This document shows, one piece after another, positions 35,318 to 47,322 of a stretch of 54,622 nucleotides of DNA. Each line of letters begins with the position of its first letter. Position 1 is the stretch's first letter. The notes beneath the pieces were generated by a model. That model searched no databases, was not told the origin of the DNA, and saw only the letters and a list, made by a program, of their open reading frames with translations. The DNA is from Burkholderiales bacterium (GTDB taxonomy: Bacteria; Pseudomonadota; Gammaproteobacteria; Burkholderiales; Burkholderiaceae_C), in assembly GCA_947381415.1 (NCBI GenBank), contig CANCVB010000016.1, forward strand, positions 1 to 54,622, given 5' to 3'. The position numbers and the translations under genes were made by a program.

Positions 35318-35532
35318 AGTGCCCAATCCTCCATCAATTCGTTGCGGTGCATGGCGGCCCACTCCAGCACCAAGGCATGTGCACGCCGAGGAAGCTGGCC
35401 TCGGCTCAAGACCAAAGTTTCTATCAAATACTGTGCGCGGTACTCGCCATATTCCACATGAAAGTGGGGTGGCGCGTGGTCATTCCAATACATCCGAATC
35501 AGGATGCCGTAAAACATACTGATGGTTGGCAT
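35272..35532 (-). CDS. DUF4160 domain protein
   Basis: An 86-residue protein with the DUF4160 signature: MPTISMFYGILIRMYWNDHA followed by PPHFHVEYGEYRAQYLIET and a C-terminal LELKEQ-like helix ([17 protein letters not shown]). The usual family N-terminus is MPTIS, so ATG 35532 is used. The ATG at 35538 (two codons earlier) would overlap the gatA stop as ATGA and is equally possible. It is the first of two small genes between gatA and gatB, translated in the same operon. Confidence 0.85.
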   Translation of the reverse strand: MPTISMFYGILIRMYWNDHAPPHFHVEYGEYRAQYLIETLVLSRGQLPRRAHALVLEWAAMHRNELMEDWALCELKQQPKMILPLD

Positions 35533-35534
35533 GT

Positions 35535-37010
35535 TCATGCGCCCTTGGGCAAAGCTTTGTGAAAGTCGGTGGCCAACTGAAACTGGTGCGCCACATTGAG
35601 CAACTTCGCCTCTTGCAGGTAATTGCCAATCAGTTGCATGCCCACAGGCATGCCTGCTTCGCCCAAACCCACGGGGATGCTCATGCCGGGCAAGCCCGCC
35701 AGTGAGGCGGGCAAGGTGAAGATGTCGGCCAGGTAGTTGGCCAAAGGGTCGGCGGATTTGTCGCCCAACTTCCAAGCCACGGTGGGGGCCACGGGGCCGG
35801 CAATCACATCGCACTGCTGGAAGGCGGCTTGGAAATCGTCGGCGATCATGCGGCGAATTTTTTGCGCTTGCAAATAGTAAGCATCGTAGTAGCCATGCGA
35901 CAGCACATAGCTGCCAATCATGATGCGGCGCTTGACCTCGTCGCCAAACCCTTGGGTGCGCGTTTGCGCGTACATGTCCGCCAAGTCGGTGAAGTCCTTG
36001 GCGCGGTGGCCAAACTTCACGCCGTCAAAACGACTGAGGTTGCTCGACGCTTCGGCGGGGGCAATGATGTAGTAAACAGGAATCGACAAAGAGGTGCGCG
36101 GCAAGGCAATGGGCACCAGCGTCGCGCCTTGGGCTTGCAGCGTTTGCAAGGCCGCATCGATGGGGGCTCGCACATCGGTGGCCAAACCGTCTGCAAAAAA
36201 CTCATGGGGCACACCCACACGCAAGCCCTTCAAGGGCAGGTTCAGGTCGCGCGAAAAATCCTCCGCCTTCACGTCCAGCGAGGTCGAGTCGCGGTCCAGG
36301 TCGGGGCCGCACATGGCGGACAGCAGCAGCGCGCAGTCTTGGGCGCTGCGCGCCATGGGACCGGCTTGGTCGAGGCTGGAGGCAAAGGCCACCATGCCAT
36401 AGCGAGACGCGCGGCCATAGGTGGGTTTGATGCCGGTGATGCCGCAAAACGCGGCGGGTTGGCGTATGGAGCCACCGGTGTCGGTGCCGGTGGCTGCAGG
36501 CGTCAAGCACGCGGCCACTGCGGCGGCGCTGCCGCCAGAGGAGCCACCGGGAATGCGGCTGACATCCCAAGGGTTGGTGACGGCCTGGGGTTTGGCCGAG
36601 GGCACGGCCACGTTTTCATTGGCCGAACCCATGGCGAACTCGTCGCAACTGAGCTTGCCCAAGCTCACCATGCCAGCGTCACCCAAGCGCTGCACCACGG
36701 TGGCGTTGAAGGGCGAGCGGTAACCCTCGAGCATGCGCGAACCCGCGGTGGTGGGGAAATCGGTGGTGACAAAAATGTCTTTATGGGCAATGGGCACGCC
36801 CAGCAAAGGCGAGCTGTCGCCTGCGGCGAGGCGTTGGTCTGCGGCCTGGGCTTGCGCCAAGGTCACTTCTGAGTCCACGTTCAAAAACGCGTTGTGGGGG
36901 TTGCCGCCCAGACCCGCCAGCAGGTGCGTGGCCAATTCCACCGCGCTGATGTCTTTGTTTTGGAGCAGCGCGGACAGTTGCGTCACGCCCAAGGTGTGCA
37001 AATCAGCCAT
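35535..37010 (-). CDS. gatA: Asp/Glu-tRNA amidotransferase subunit A
   Basis: A 491-residue amidase-signature protein, the glutaminase subunit of GatCAB. The Ser-cisSer-Lys triad is visible: Lys in [20 protein letters not shown] and the serines in [13 protein letters not shown] followed by [16 protein letters not shown]. The C-terminus has [20 protein letters not shown] and [16 protein letters not shown]. It starts 3 bases after gatC and ends at the DUF4160 start. Use of GatCAB implies indirect aminoacylation of Gln- and/or Asn-tRNA. Confidence 0.97.
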   Translation of the reverse strand: MADLHTLGVTQLSALLQNKDISAVELATHLLAGLGGNPHNAFLNVDSEVTLAQAQAADQRLAAGDSSPLLGVPIAHKDIFVTTDFPTTAGSRMLEGYRSPFNATVVQRLGDAGMVSLGKLSCDEFAMGSANENVAVPSAKPQAVTNPWDVSRIPGGSSGGSAAAVAACLTPAATGTDTGGSIRQPAAFCGITGIKPTYGRASRYGMVAFASSLDQAGPMARSAQDCALLLSAMCGPDLDRDSTSLDVKAEDFSRDLNLPLKGLRVGVPHEFFADGLATDVRAPIDAALQTLQAQGATLVPIALPRTSLSIPVYYIIAPAEASSNLSRFDGVKFGHRAKDFTDLADMYAQTRTQGFGDEVKRRIMIGSYVLSHGYYDAYYLQAQKIRRMIADDFQAAFQQCDVIAGPVAPTVAWKLGDKSADPLANYLADIFTLPASLAGLPGMSIPVGLGEAGMPVGMQLIGNYLQEAKLLNVAHQFQLATDFHKALPKGA

Positions 37011-37013
37011 GGC

Positions 37014-37352
37014 TTACTCGATCACTTTCGGCACCAAAAACAGGCCACGCTCGACCGAGGGTGCGCTGCGCTGGTTGGCTTCGCGTTGGTTGGATTCGCT
37101 CACCACATCATCGCGCAAGCGCAAAGCCATGCCATCGGTGGCGCTGGGGGCGTGGGCGGCCAAATCGGCCAGGGGCATGGCGTCGATGGGGTGGGCCATG
37201 GGCAGCACGCCGCTGGTGTCCACCTCGCGCATTTGCTCAACGATGGCGAAAAAGTTGTTCAAGCCCTGCAGCAGGTGTTGGCTGGCAGGGGGATCAAATG
37301 ACAAGCGGGAGAGTTGCGCCAAGCGCTGAATGTCGGCAGATGTGAGTGACAT
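37014..37352 (-). CDS. gatC: Asp/Glu-tRNA amidotransferase subunit C
   Basis: A 112-residue GatC, the small belt subunit that holds GatA and GatB together. It begins MSLTSADIQRLAQLSRLSFD and has LNNFFAIVEQMREVDTSGVL, then LRLRDDVVSESNQREANQRS and the final GLFLVPKVIE. The frame is open upstream across the mreB promoter region, but ATG 37352 is the family start. It is first in the gatC-gatA-DUF4160-DUF2442-gatB operon and divergent from mreB with a 90-base gap. Confidence 0.95.
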   Translation of the reverse strand: MSLTSADIQRLAQLSRLSFDPPASQHLLQGLNNFFAIVEQMREVDTSGVLPMAHPIDAMPLADLAAHAPSATDGMALRLRDDVVSESNQREANQRSAPSVERGLFLVPKVIE

Positions 37353-37361
37353 GGTCGGTAA

Positions 37362-38486
<1,125 letters not shown>

Positions 38487-39401
38487 ATGCCACTCGGCAC
38501 GCTTGATCGCAATCCACCGCCTTTTTTCAAGCAAGGCACTTCGGCGCTGACCAAGCTGATTTTTTTCAGCTTTATCTCCATGACCTTGATGCTGGCCGAC
38601 CAGCGTTACAACCTTGTTCAGCCAGCGCGTTGGGTCTTGTCACTCATGGTGTATCCGGTGCAATGGGTGGCTTTGCGTCCCCAGGTGGCCTGGCAAGACT
38701 TAGAGGATGTGTTCGATGGCAAGCAAGATGTGTTGGACAACTTGCAAGCCGCCAAAGCGCAATTGCTGGCGCAGTCGGTACGGACCACGCAGCTTGAGCA
38801 GCTCGAACTCGAAAACCACCATTTGCGCGAACTTTTAGCGCTACGCCAACGGCTCAATACCCCCGCCATCGCCGCCGAGGTCTTGTACGAGGCGGGTGAC
38901 CCTTTCACCCGCAAAATGGTGTTGGACAAAGGCGCTGTCAACAACGTGGTGCAAAGCTCCCCCGTGATGGATGAGCAAGGCATTTTGGGCCAAATCACAC
39001 GGGTCCACCCATTGGTGAGTGAGATCACTTTGGTCACCGACCGAGAGCACTCCATACCTGTTTTAAACACCCGCACAGGAGCGCGTGGCGTGGCCTTTGG
39101 TGAGTCGGGTGGCGCCCCTTTGTTGGAGTTGCGTTACATGGCCACCAATGCCGATATTGAAGTCGGCGATGTGCTCACCACCAGCGGTGTCGATGGTGTT
39201 TACCCGCCAGGCATTCCCGTGGCCAAGGTGGTCAAGGTGGAGCGTCGTGCAGACTCGGTGTTTGCGCGCATTTTGTGTGAGTCCTCGGCCAGAATCCAAG
39301 GCGCGCGCCATGTGATGGTGCTTTCGCCTGTGAAGTTGCCGGTGGAGTCGCCCCCGATAGAGCGTGCTGTCGCGGTGCAGCCCAAAGGGGGTCGCCGATG
39401 A
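38487..39401 (+). CDS. mreC: Rod-shape-determining protein MreC
   Basis: A 304-residue MreC with one N-terminal membrane helix (LTKLIFFSFISMTLMLADQ), a coiled coil at about 75-110 (LEQLELENHHLRELLALRQR), and the periplasmic double beta-barrel domain (VLDKGAVNNVVQSSPVMDEQ then GILGQITRVHPLVSEITLVT). It scaffolds the elongasome in the periplasm. Its ATG abuts the mreB stop, and its own stop overlaps mreD by four bases. Confidence 0.95.
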   Translation: MPLGTLDRNPPPFFKQGTSALTKLIFFSFISMTLMLADQRYNLVQPARWVLSLMVYPVQWVALRPQVAWQDLEDVFDGKQDVLDNLQAAKAQLLAQSVRTTQLEQLELENHHLRELLALRQRLNTPAIAAEVLYEAGDPFTRKMVLDKGAVNNVVQSSPVMDEQGILGQITRVHPLVSEITLVTDREHSIPVLNTRTGARGVAFGESGGAPLLELRYMATNADIEVGDVLTTSGVDGVYPPGIPVAKVVKVERRADSVFARILCESSARIQGARHVMVLSPVKLPVESPPIERAVAVQPKGGRR

Positions 39402-39928
39402 TCATGCCGCGGGGTCAGCAGTTACTGTTGCCAGCCAATCCCAGCTTCATGTTGTTCACCATGGTGGTCGCCTTGTTGTTGGACATGATGCAAAGCATGA
39501 CCTTGTTTGGCAATGCCGCTTGGACACCCGACTGGGTCGCTTTGTTGTTGGTGTTTTGGGGCGTGCACCAACCGCTGAAAGTGGGCGTGGGCATATCCTT
39601 TTTCTTGGGACTGCTCACCGATGTTCACCAAACCTCATTGCTGGGACAGCATGCGTTGGCGTTCACGGTGCAGGGTTTTTTGGCCACCATGATTCACCGC
39701 CGCATACTGTGGTTTGACGTGCCTTCACAAGCCTTACAGGTATTCCCCGTGTTTTTGGCGACCCACTTGTTGGAGTTGGCGGTTCGCATGGGTGCTGGCG
39801 GATTGTTTCCTGGCTGGTCGATGTTTCTCGCCCCTTTGATACAAGCCATGTTGTGGCCGGTGGTGTCTGTCCTTTTGTTGGCACCGCAGCGACGCGCGCC
39901 TGACCCAGATAAAAACCGTCCGTTATGA
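39398..39928 (+). CDS. mreD: Rod-shape-determining protein MreD
   Basis: A 176-residue polytopic protein with about five membrane helices (FMLFTMVVALLLDMMQSM, then WVALLLVFWGVHQPLKVGVG and SFFLGLLTDVHQTSLLGQHA). The GLLTDV stretch is the recognisable MreD motif. It overlaps mreC and mrdA by four bases each, which shows strict coupling in the elongasome operon. Confidence 0.93.
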   Translation: MIMPRGQQLLLPANPSFMLFTMVVALLLDMMQSMTLFGNAAWTPDWVALLLVFWGVHQPLKVGVGISFFLGLLTDVHQTSLLGQHALAFTVQGFLATMIHRRILWFDVPSQALQVFPVFLATHLLELAVRMGAGGLFPGWSMFLAPLIQAMLWPVVSVLLLAPQRRAPDPDKNRPL

Positions 39929-41916
39929 GCCTGCTGCGCAATGTCGAGCATGACCTGCGCCGCTTTCGTGGGCGTATCTTTGCAGCAACCGCTTTCGTGT
40001 TTGTGGCCTTCAGTTTGTTGTTTCTTCGCTTGGTGTATTTGCAGTTGTGGCGTTACCAAGAGTTCAGTGCACAGGCCGAAAGCAACCGCACCGCTATTGT
40101 GCCCATCGTGCCCAACCGTGGCGTCATCATGGACCGCAACGGCGTGGTCTTGGCAACCAACTACTCGGCCTACACGCTGGAGATCACGCCCTCCAAAATT
40201 CAAGCGCCCTTGGACGAGGTGATTGACAGCCTGTCCGAGTTGATTGATATCCAAGGTCGCGACAAGCGACGTTTTCGCAAACTGCGTGAAGAATCGAAAA
40301 GCTTTGAGTCGGTGCCCATCCGCACCCGTTTAAGCGATGAAGAGGTGGCGCGCTTTGCCGCGCAACGCTACCGCTTTCCGGGTGTGGAGATTCGCGCCCG
40401 TTTGTTTCGCAATTACCCCTATAACGACTTGGCCAGCCATGTGATTGGCTATATTGGGCGCATCAACCAGTCTGAGAAAGAAAAGCTCGAAGAATCTGAA
40501 AACGCTGGCAATTACCGCGGCACGGACTTTATTGGCAAGCTCGGTGTGGAGCAAAGCTACGAGCGCCAATTGCACGGCCAAACCGGTGTGCATGAAATGG
40601 AAACCTCGGCCGGTGGCAGAGCGGTTCGCCGCTTGCGCAGCAGCCCTGCCATTCCCGGCAATACCGTGGTGCTGTCCATCGACATCAAGTTGCAAAAGCT
40701 GGTGGAGGATTTGTACGGCAACCGCCGTGGCGCCATGGTGGCGATCGATCCCAAGACGGGTGAGGTTTTGAGCTTCGTCAGCAAACCCACCTTTGACCCC
40801 AACCAGTTTGTGGAAGGCATTGATGCGGACAACTGGCGCTCTCTGAACGATTCACCCGACAAGCCTTTGCTCAACCGTGCCTTGCGCGGCACCTACCCCC
40901 CTGGCTCAACCTACAAGCCCTTCATGTCCTTGGCGGCGTTAACCACGGGCAAGCGCACGTCGTCCCAAATTATTTATGACCCTGGTTTTTTCATGTTTGG
41001 TGACCACCGTTTTCGCGACGACAAAGAGGGTGGGCACGGTTCGGTAGACATGTACAAATCTATTGTGCAGTCGTGCGACACCTACTACTACATGTTGGCG
41101 CGCGACATGGGCGTAGACATGATCCACGACCAAATGAAAGAACTGGGCTTTGGCCAAATCACCGGCATTGACATCTTGGGCGAGGCGCGTGGCATCTTGC
41201 CCTCGACCGAGTGGAAACGCACCAATTACCGTCGCCCTGAGCAACAGCGGTGGTACTCGGGTGAAACCATTTCATTGGGCATCGGTCAAGGCTACAACAG
41301 CTTCACCATGCTGCAGCTGGCGCAGGCGGTATCGACGCTGGCTAACAATGGAGCGCGTGCCAAACCGCATTTGGTGCGTGAGGTGGTGGATGTGGAAACC
41401 AAGGTGGCCCAAACGGTGTCTTTGGAAGCGCCCAAGGTGTTGGCGTTTCAGCCAGACCACATCGATACCGTGAAAAAAGCCATGGTGGGTGTGAACATCG
41501 AAGGAACTTCGGCATCCAGTTTCATAGGTGCGGCCTACACCAGTGCTGGCAAAACGGGTACCGCACAGGTGTTCACCGTCAAGCAAAACGAAAAATACAG
41601 TGCATCCAAAATTGACGAGCGCATGCGCGACCATGCCTTGTTCATTGCATTTGCACCAGCAGAAGACCCCAAAGTCGCGCTGGCCATGGTGGTAGAGAAC
41701 GCTGGCTTTGGTGCGCAAAGCGCAGCACCGATTGCCAGGCGTGTGTTTGATTTCTTGTTAATGGGTCAGTACCCTTCCGTGGAAGACATTGAGGCTGTGC
41801 GTAACGGTCAAGCCACCCGCCCCATAGGCAAACCCCGTCCGATTGCCAGCGTACCTTGGCCACCCAAAGCGGTGGCGCCAGAGGCTTTGCTGCCCGACGA
41901 CGACCCTGTTCGTTAA
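39925..41916 (+). CDS. mrdA: Penicillin-binding protein 2, elongasome transpeptidase
   Basis: A 663-residue class B PBP. It has an N-terminal membrane helix (FAATAFVFVAFSLLFLRLVY) and a dimerisation/pedestal domain with VPNRGVIMDRNGVVLATNYS. The transpeptidase domain has active-site motifs S-x-x-K in PPGSTYKPFMSL, S-x-N-like SCD in IVQSCDTYYYMLA, and KTG in AGKTGTAQVF. It crosslinks side-wall peptidoglycan with RodA. In many relatives rodA follows directly; here the next gene is on the other strand and overlaps by four bases, so rodA must lie elsewhere. Confidence 0.97.
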   Translation: MSLLRNVEHDLRRFRGRIFAATAFVFVAFSLLFLRLVYLQLWRYQEFSAQAESNRTAIVPIVPNRGVIMDRNGVVLATNYSAYTLEITPSKIQAPLDEVIDSLSELIDIQGRDKRRFRKLREESKSFESVPIRTRLSDEEVARFAAQRYRFPGVEIRARLFRNYPYNDLASHVIGYIGRINQSEKEKLEESENAGNYRGTDFIGKLGVEQSYERQLHGQTGVHEMETSAGGRAVRRLRSSPAIPGNTVVLSIDIKLQKLVEDLYGNRRGAMVAIDPKTGEVLSFVSKPTFDPNQFVEGIDADNWRSLNDSPDKPLLNRALRGTYPPGSTYKPFMSLAALTTGKRTSSQIIYDPGFFMFGDHRFRDDKEGGHGSVDMYKSIVQSCDTYYYMLARDMGVDMIHDQMKELGFGQITGIDILGEARGILPSTEWKRTNYRRPEQQRWYSGETISLGIGQGYNSFTMLQLAQAVSTLANNGARAKPHLVREVVDVETKVAQTVSLEAPKVLAFQPDHIDTVKKAMVGVNIEGTSASSFIGAAYTSAGKTGTAQVFTVKQNEKYSASKIDERMRDHALFIAFAPAEDPKVALAMVVENAGFGAQSAAPIARRVFDFLLMGQYPSVEDIEAVRNGQATRPIGKPRPIASVPWPPKAVAPEALLPDDDPVR

Positions 41917-42668
41917 AACAAAGCATCACGGGTGGTTTTGGCGAGCAAGGCCGCTACCACCAGGATAAACAACCAGCGCACATAGCCCGTGCCTTGGCGC
42001 AAAGCCATGCGGGTGCCCAACCAACTGCCTGCGATATTGGCCAAGGCAATGGGCAGACAAATCTCCCACATCACATGACCTTGCCAACCCAACCAAAGCA
42101 AAGCCGCGAGATTGCTGGCCAGGTTCAAGACCTTGCTGTGCGCTGAGGCTTGCAAAAAATCGAAACCCAAACCGCGCACCAACACAAACACCAATAAGCT
42201 GCCTGTTCCAGGCCCAAAAAAGCCGTCATAAAAGCCCATGACGGCACCACAGCCGCCCATGGCCCAGCTTTGTGCGCGGCCGCTGAAGCGGGGTTGGTGT
42301 ACATGCCCAAAGTGTTTGTTCTTCAAGGTGTAGACCAATACCGCCAACAACAACAGGGGCAAGGCTTGTCGCAATACCGCAGACGAGACCAAGGTCATGG
42401 CGTAGGCACCGGCACATGCACCCAGCAAGGCGCACACAGCGCCCACGCGCAAGGCCCGCCACTGCAGGGTCATTTGCTGTTGGTACCGCCACGCGGCAAA
42501 CAGGGTGCCCCATACAGATGCAGATTTGTTAGTGCCCAGCAAAGTGGCAGGCAACACCTGGGGATAGGTGGCAAACAGCGCGGGGACCAACACCAAACCA
42601 CCGCCGCCCACCGAGGCATCGATAAACCCTGCCAATGCAGACGCGAGGGTGATGATGACGGTGTCCAT
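41913..42668 (-). CDS. TauE/SafE-family membrane transporter
   Basis: A 251-residue membrane protein with about eight hydrophobic segments. The N-terminal FIDASVGGGGLVLVPALFAT and the second-half FYDGFFGPGTGSLLVFVLVR are the paired motifs of TauE/SafE (YfcA-like) permeases, which export sulfite, sulfonates or small organic acids. The substrate here cannot be told. It converges on mrdA with a four-base overlap of stops. A terminator lies 37-67 bases upstream of its start and separates it from the GMC gene. Confidence 0.88.
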   Translation of the reverse strand: MDTVIITLASALAGFIDASVGGGGLVLVPALFATYPQVLPATLLGTNKSASVWGTLFAAWRYQQQMTLQWRALRVGAVCALLGACAGAYAMTLVSSAVLRQALPLLLLAVLVYTLKNKHFGHVHQPRFSGRAQSWAMGGCGAVMGFYDGFFGPGTGSLLVFVLVRGLGFDFLQASAHSKVLNLASNLAALLWLGWQGHVMWEICLPIALANIAGSWLGTRMALRQGTGYVRWLFILVVAALLAKTTRDALF

Positions 42669-42704
42669 GGGCAGACATTCTCTCAGTCGGGCGGTGTACC
42701 TGCG

Positions 42705-42735
42705 AAAAAAAAAGCACCGTTGTGCGGTGCTTTTT
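42705..42735 (-). terminator. Rho-independent terminator, probably for the GMC/mmsA transcript
   Basis: The stem GCACCG (42714-42719) pairs with CGGTGC (42725-42730) around TTGTG, extended by A-T pairs. It has an A-run on its left (42705-42713) and TTTTT on its right. Read on the minus strand, the hairpin is followed by nine T, ideal for ending the transcript from the GMC oxidoreductase gene at 42877-44526. It could work in both directions. Confidence 0.85.
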
Positions 42736-42876
42736 CCCTGTGACGCATGCCACTGGATGGTGGCAAGGTTTCTTTTGTCTCCTCAGACCCTCGGTAAGCA
42801 AAACGTGTTTTGCTTGTGAGTGCAGGAACTTTAGTGGATGCGCTAAGGCAGCTTGCTAAGGACTTTCCCCAGTCAC
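42736..42876. other. Spacer between terminator and GMC gene, with a second hairpin
   Basis: No ORF is supported in these bases. AAGCAAAAC (42796-42804) and GTTTTGCTT (42807-42815) form a perfect 9-bp inverted repeat with only two bases between, so the RNA stem would have about eight pairs. It may help stop or stabilise the GMC transcript. Nothing else was seen. Confidence 0.5.
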
Positions 42877-44526
42877 TCAGGGCTTTTCAGCGGCCTTGCG
42901 CAACCATTCGGCGGCCTTTTCAGCCAGCATCAGCACGGGGCTGTTGGTGTTGCCGCTGGTGATGGTGGGCATGACGCTGGCGTCCACCACCCTGAGGCCA
43001 TGCACCACGCCGCCGCACCCATCCCGCACCCGCAACTCGGGGTCGACCACGGCCAGTGGGTCGTCCAAGCGGCCCATGCGGGCCGTGCCCACGGGGTGAA
43101 AAATCGTGGTGCCGATGTCGCCTGCCAGTCGCGCCAAGTCCGCGTCACTTTGGAACTGGGTGCCGGGCTTCCACTCCTCGGGCTGGTACTTGGCCAGCGC
43201 GGGTTGCGCGGCAATGCGTCGGGTGAGGCGCAAGGAGTCCGCCGCCACTTGGCGGTCGGCTTCGGTGCTGAGGTAGTTGGGGGCAATGAGCGGGGCTTGG
43301 CTGAAATCGGCGGACCGGATGCGCACCGAGCCACGGCTGCTGGGGTTCAGGTTGCACACGCTGGCGGTGAACGCGGGAAAGCGGTGCAATGGTTCGCCAA
43401 AGGCGTCCAGGCTCAGCGGTTGCACGTGGTATTCGATGTTGGGCCAAGCTTGGCTGCGGTCGCTGCGTGTGAAGGCCCCGAGTTGCGAGGGCGCCATGCT
43501 CATGGGGCCAGTGCGGTGCAGCAAATACTCCAGACCGATGCCGGCTTTGCCCCACCAGCTGTTGGCCAAGGTGTTGAGCGTTTTCACGCCTTGCACCTTG
43601 AACACCGCGCGGATTTGCAAATGGTCTTGCAGGTTCTCGCCCACGCCGGGCAAATCCACTTTCGGTGTGATGCCGTGCTGCGCCAGCAAGGCCGCCGGGC
43701 CAATGCCAGAGAGTTGCAACAGCTGCGGCGAGCCGATCGCGCCAGCCGTCAGCACCACCGATTGCGCGGCATGCGCCATCACCATCTCGTGGCCATTCCA
43801 TACCTGCACGCCGGTGCAGCGGGTGCCCCCCTCGGGCAAGGTCTCTAGCAGCAGCTTGGCGACTTGGGCCGAGGTCCACATTTCAAAATTGGGGCGGCCA
43901 TAGCAAGTGGGGCGCAAAAACGCTTTGGCGGTGTTCCAGCGCCAGCCGTTTTTTTGGTTCACCTCGAAGTAGCCCACACCTTCGTTGCTGCCGCGATTGA
44001 AATCATCGGTGGCGGGAATACCCGCTTGCACCGCCGCTTGCGCGAAGGCGTCCAACACGTCCCAGCGCAAACGCTGTTTGTCCACCCGCCATTCGCCACC
44101 CGCGCCGTGCAAGGCGTCAGCGCCTTTGTGGTGGTCTTCGTGGCGCTTGAAATACGGCAGGGCGTTGTCCCAGCGCCAGCGGGCGTCACCCGTGACCTCG
44201 GCCCAGTGGTCGTAGTCCCGCGCTTGGCCGCGCATGTAAATCATGCCGTTGATGCTGGAGCAACCTCCTAGAACCTTGCCGCGCGGGTAGCGCAGGCTGC
44301 GACCATTGAGGCCTGCAGCCGGCTCGGTGTGGTAGAGCCAATCGGTGCGCGGGTTGCCAATGCAATACAAATAGCCCACGGGAATGTGCACCCAGTGGTA
44401 ATCGTCTTTGCGTCCGGCCTCGATCAGCAAGACCCGTTTGCTCCGGTCTGCGCTCAAGCGGTTGGCCAGCAAGCAACCAGCGGTGCCTGCGCCGACGATG
44501 ATGTAGTCGAAGGTGGTGTCGTTCAT
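42877..44526 (-). CDS. GMC-family FAD oxidoreductase (choline/alcohol dehydrogenase-like)
   Basis: A 549-residue flavoenzyme. The FAD-binding start is FDYIIVGAGTAGCLLANRLS, followed by the GMC signature region RGKVLGGCSSINGMIYMRGQ and the second signature GAIGSPQLLQLSGIGPAALL. The C-terminal active-site part is FHPVGTARMGRLDDPLAVVD and VVDASVMPTITSGNTNSPVL, with catalytic His and Asn. It oxidises an alcohol such as choline, a polyol or an aliphatic alcohol; the substrate is unresolved. It is 49 bases downstream of mmsA and probably co-transcribed. Confidence 0.93.
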   Translation of the reverse strand: MNDTTFDYIIVGAGTAGCLLANRLSADRSKRVLLIEAGRKDDYHWVHIPVGYLYCIGNPRTDWLYHTEPAAGLNGRSLRYPRGKVLGGCSSINGMIYMRGQARDYDHWAEVTGDARWRWDNALPYFKRHEDHHKGADALHGAGGEWRVDKQRLRWDVLDAFAQAAVQAGIPATDDFNRGSNEGVGYFEVNQKNGWRWNTAKAFLRPTCYGRPNFEMWTSAQVAKLLLETLPEGGTRCTGVQVWNGHEMVMAHAAQSVVLTAGAIGSPQLLQLSGIGPAALLAQHGITPKVDLPGVGENLQDHLQIRAVFKVQGVKTLNTLANSWWGKAGIGLEYLLHRTGPMSMAPSQLGAFTRSDRSQAWPNIEYHVQPLSLDAFGEPLHRFPAFTASVCNLNPSSRGSVRIRSADFSQAPLIAPNYLSTEADRQVAADSLRLTRRIAAQPALAKYQPEEWKPGTQFQSDADLARLAGDIGTTIFHPVGTARMGRLDDPLAVVDPELRVRDGCGGVVHGLRVVDASVMPTITSGNTNSPVLMLAEKAAEWLRKAAEKP

Positions 44527-44575
44527 GTCATTGCGATCTTCATGTCAAGGCCAACGAAATGAAGCAAGCCAGGGC

Positions 44576-46087
<1,512 letters not shown>

Positions 46088-46171
46088 GCGTGTCTCTGTG
46101 TCTGTAGAAGGGCCATTATCCTGAATTCACCAGCGGCTGGGCATGCCCTCCACCTGCCGCGTCACAGGAGA

Positions 46172-46200
46172 CATGGTTTCCTTCTCAAGATGAGACCATG
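46172..46200. promoter_or_regulatory. Imperfect inverted repeat between MarC and mmsA genes
   Basis: CATGGTTTC (46172-46180) faces GAGACCATG (46192-46200), with one mismatch that an RNA G-U pair tolerates. It lies in the 117-base gap upstream of mmsA and just after the MarC stop. It could be a terminator-like stem for MarC (no T-run) or an operator of mmsA. Confidence 0.3.
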
Positions 46201-46204
46201 GCAT

Positions 46205-46852
46205 TTAAAGGCCTTGCGCCAACACAGGAAAGAGCTTGTGCAAGCCATCTGCCATGACCTCCACCGCCAGCGCCGCCAAAATCAAACCCATCAGTCGGGT
46301 CATCACATTGATGCCGGTCTTGCCCATCACCCGAGCAATCGGGGTAGCCAAGGCAAAACACAAGGCCGTGGCCAAGCCAATCACCACGCCATAGCCCACC
46401 AAGGTGCCCAGTTGCAAAACAGTTTTGGCTTTGTCCGCGTAAATCACCACGGTAGACATGGTGGCGGGCCCGGTCAGCAAAGGAATGGCCAAAGGCACGA
46501 CCGCGATGCTGGCGCCCACCGTGGCACGGGCTTCGGCGTCATGGACCTCGTCGGCATTGGCCCGCGCCTCGGCCGGTTGGGCGTTCAACATGGACAGTGC
46601 CGAGGTCAACAGCAACATGCCACCGCCCACCTGAAAGCTGGCCAGTGAAATGCCAAAAAATTCCAATATTTGCAAGCCCAGCAAGGCACTGATGGCAATC
46701 ACCGCAAACGTGGTGAAAGACGACACCACAATCGTTCGCTGGCGTTGCGCCTTGTTAAAGCCTTGGGTGAAGTGGATGAAAAAAGGCACACACGCCAAGG
46801 GATTGACCACGGCCAGCAACGTGATGAGGGGTTTGAAGTCCAGTGCCATCAT
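46205..46852 (-). CDS. MarC-family integral membrane protein
   Basis: A 215-residue membrane protein with about six helices. The MarC/UPF0056 hallmarks LITLLAVVNPLACVPFFIHF near the start and VVPLAIPLLTGPATMSTVVI in the middle are clear. The family was once linked to multidrug resistance, but that was not upheld; its role is unknown. Its start overlaps the MaoC-like gene stop by four bases, so MarC is third in an SDR-MaoC-MarC minus-strand operon. Confidence 0.9.
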   Translation of the reverse strand: MMALDFKPLITLLAVVNPLACVPFFIHFTQGFNKAQRQRTIVVSSFTTFAVIAISALLGLQILEFFGISLASFQVGGGMLLLTSALSMLNAQPAEARANADEVHDAEARATVGASIAVVPLAIPLLTGPATMSTVVIYADKAKTVLQLGTLVGYGVVIGLATALCFALATPIARVMGKTGINVMTRLMGLILAALAVEVMADGLHKLFPVLAQGL

Positions 46853-47322
46853 GCGCTTTCAGGGCTTGCTGGGTGGCGGCGTCGAAACATGCCCCAACCC
46901 TCCATGGTCAACACCTTGTCGCCATGCTGGTTGAACATTTCCCACAGGTTGCGCGTCATGCCCACATCGAGGCGGCGGCCCATGGGTTTGGTCTCGAGCA
47001 CCGTGGTTTGCAAGCGCAAGCTGTCGTTGGGGTAGACCGGTTTTTTCCATTGGATGTTCTCCAGTCCCGGCGAGCCCAAGCTGGAAGTTTCATGCAAAAA
47101 ATTCGTCACCATCAAACGCATGGCCAGCGCGCAAGTGTGCCAACCGCTGGCGCACAAGCCCCCAAAAACAGACGCCTCGCCGGCTGCATCGTCCAAGTGA
47201 AATGGTTGGGGGTCAAACTGCGTGGCAAAGGCGATGATGTCTTCGCGGCTGGGTGAAATCTGACCCAAGTCGCGCACCTGGCCAACCGCAAAGTCTTCCC
47301 AGTACAAGTGAATGACTGACAT
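46849..47322 (-). CDS. MaoC-family hot-dog dehydratase
   Basis: A 157-residue single hot-dog protein. The hydratase motif region FATQFDPQPFHLDDAAGEAS carries the Asp/His pair of R-hydratases, followed by FGGLCASGWHTCALAMRLMV. It probably hydrates or dehydrates an acyl-CoA such as crotonyl-CoA or a branched enoyl-CoA. The start shares a base with the stop of the upstream SDR gene, so the two may act on the same acyl-CoA. Confidence 0.88.
   Translation of the reverse strand: MSVIHLYWEDFAVGQVRDLGQISPSREDIIAFATQFDPQPFHLDDAAGEASVFGGLCASGWHTCALAMRLMVTNFLHETSSLGSPGLENIQWKKPVYPNDSLRLQTTVLETKPMGRRLDVGMTRNLWEMFNQHGDKVLTMEGWGMFRRRHPASPESA

Noticed and set aside
36000-36870. Long open frame antisense to gatA (35829-36872)
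   Set aside because: Its composition (G, A, H, R rich, no recognisable domain) is the mirror of gatA codon bias.
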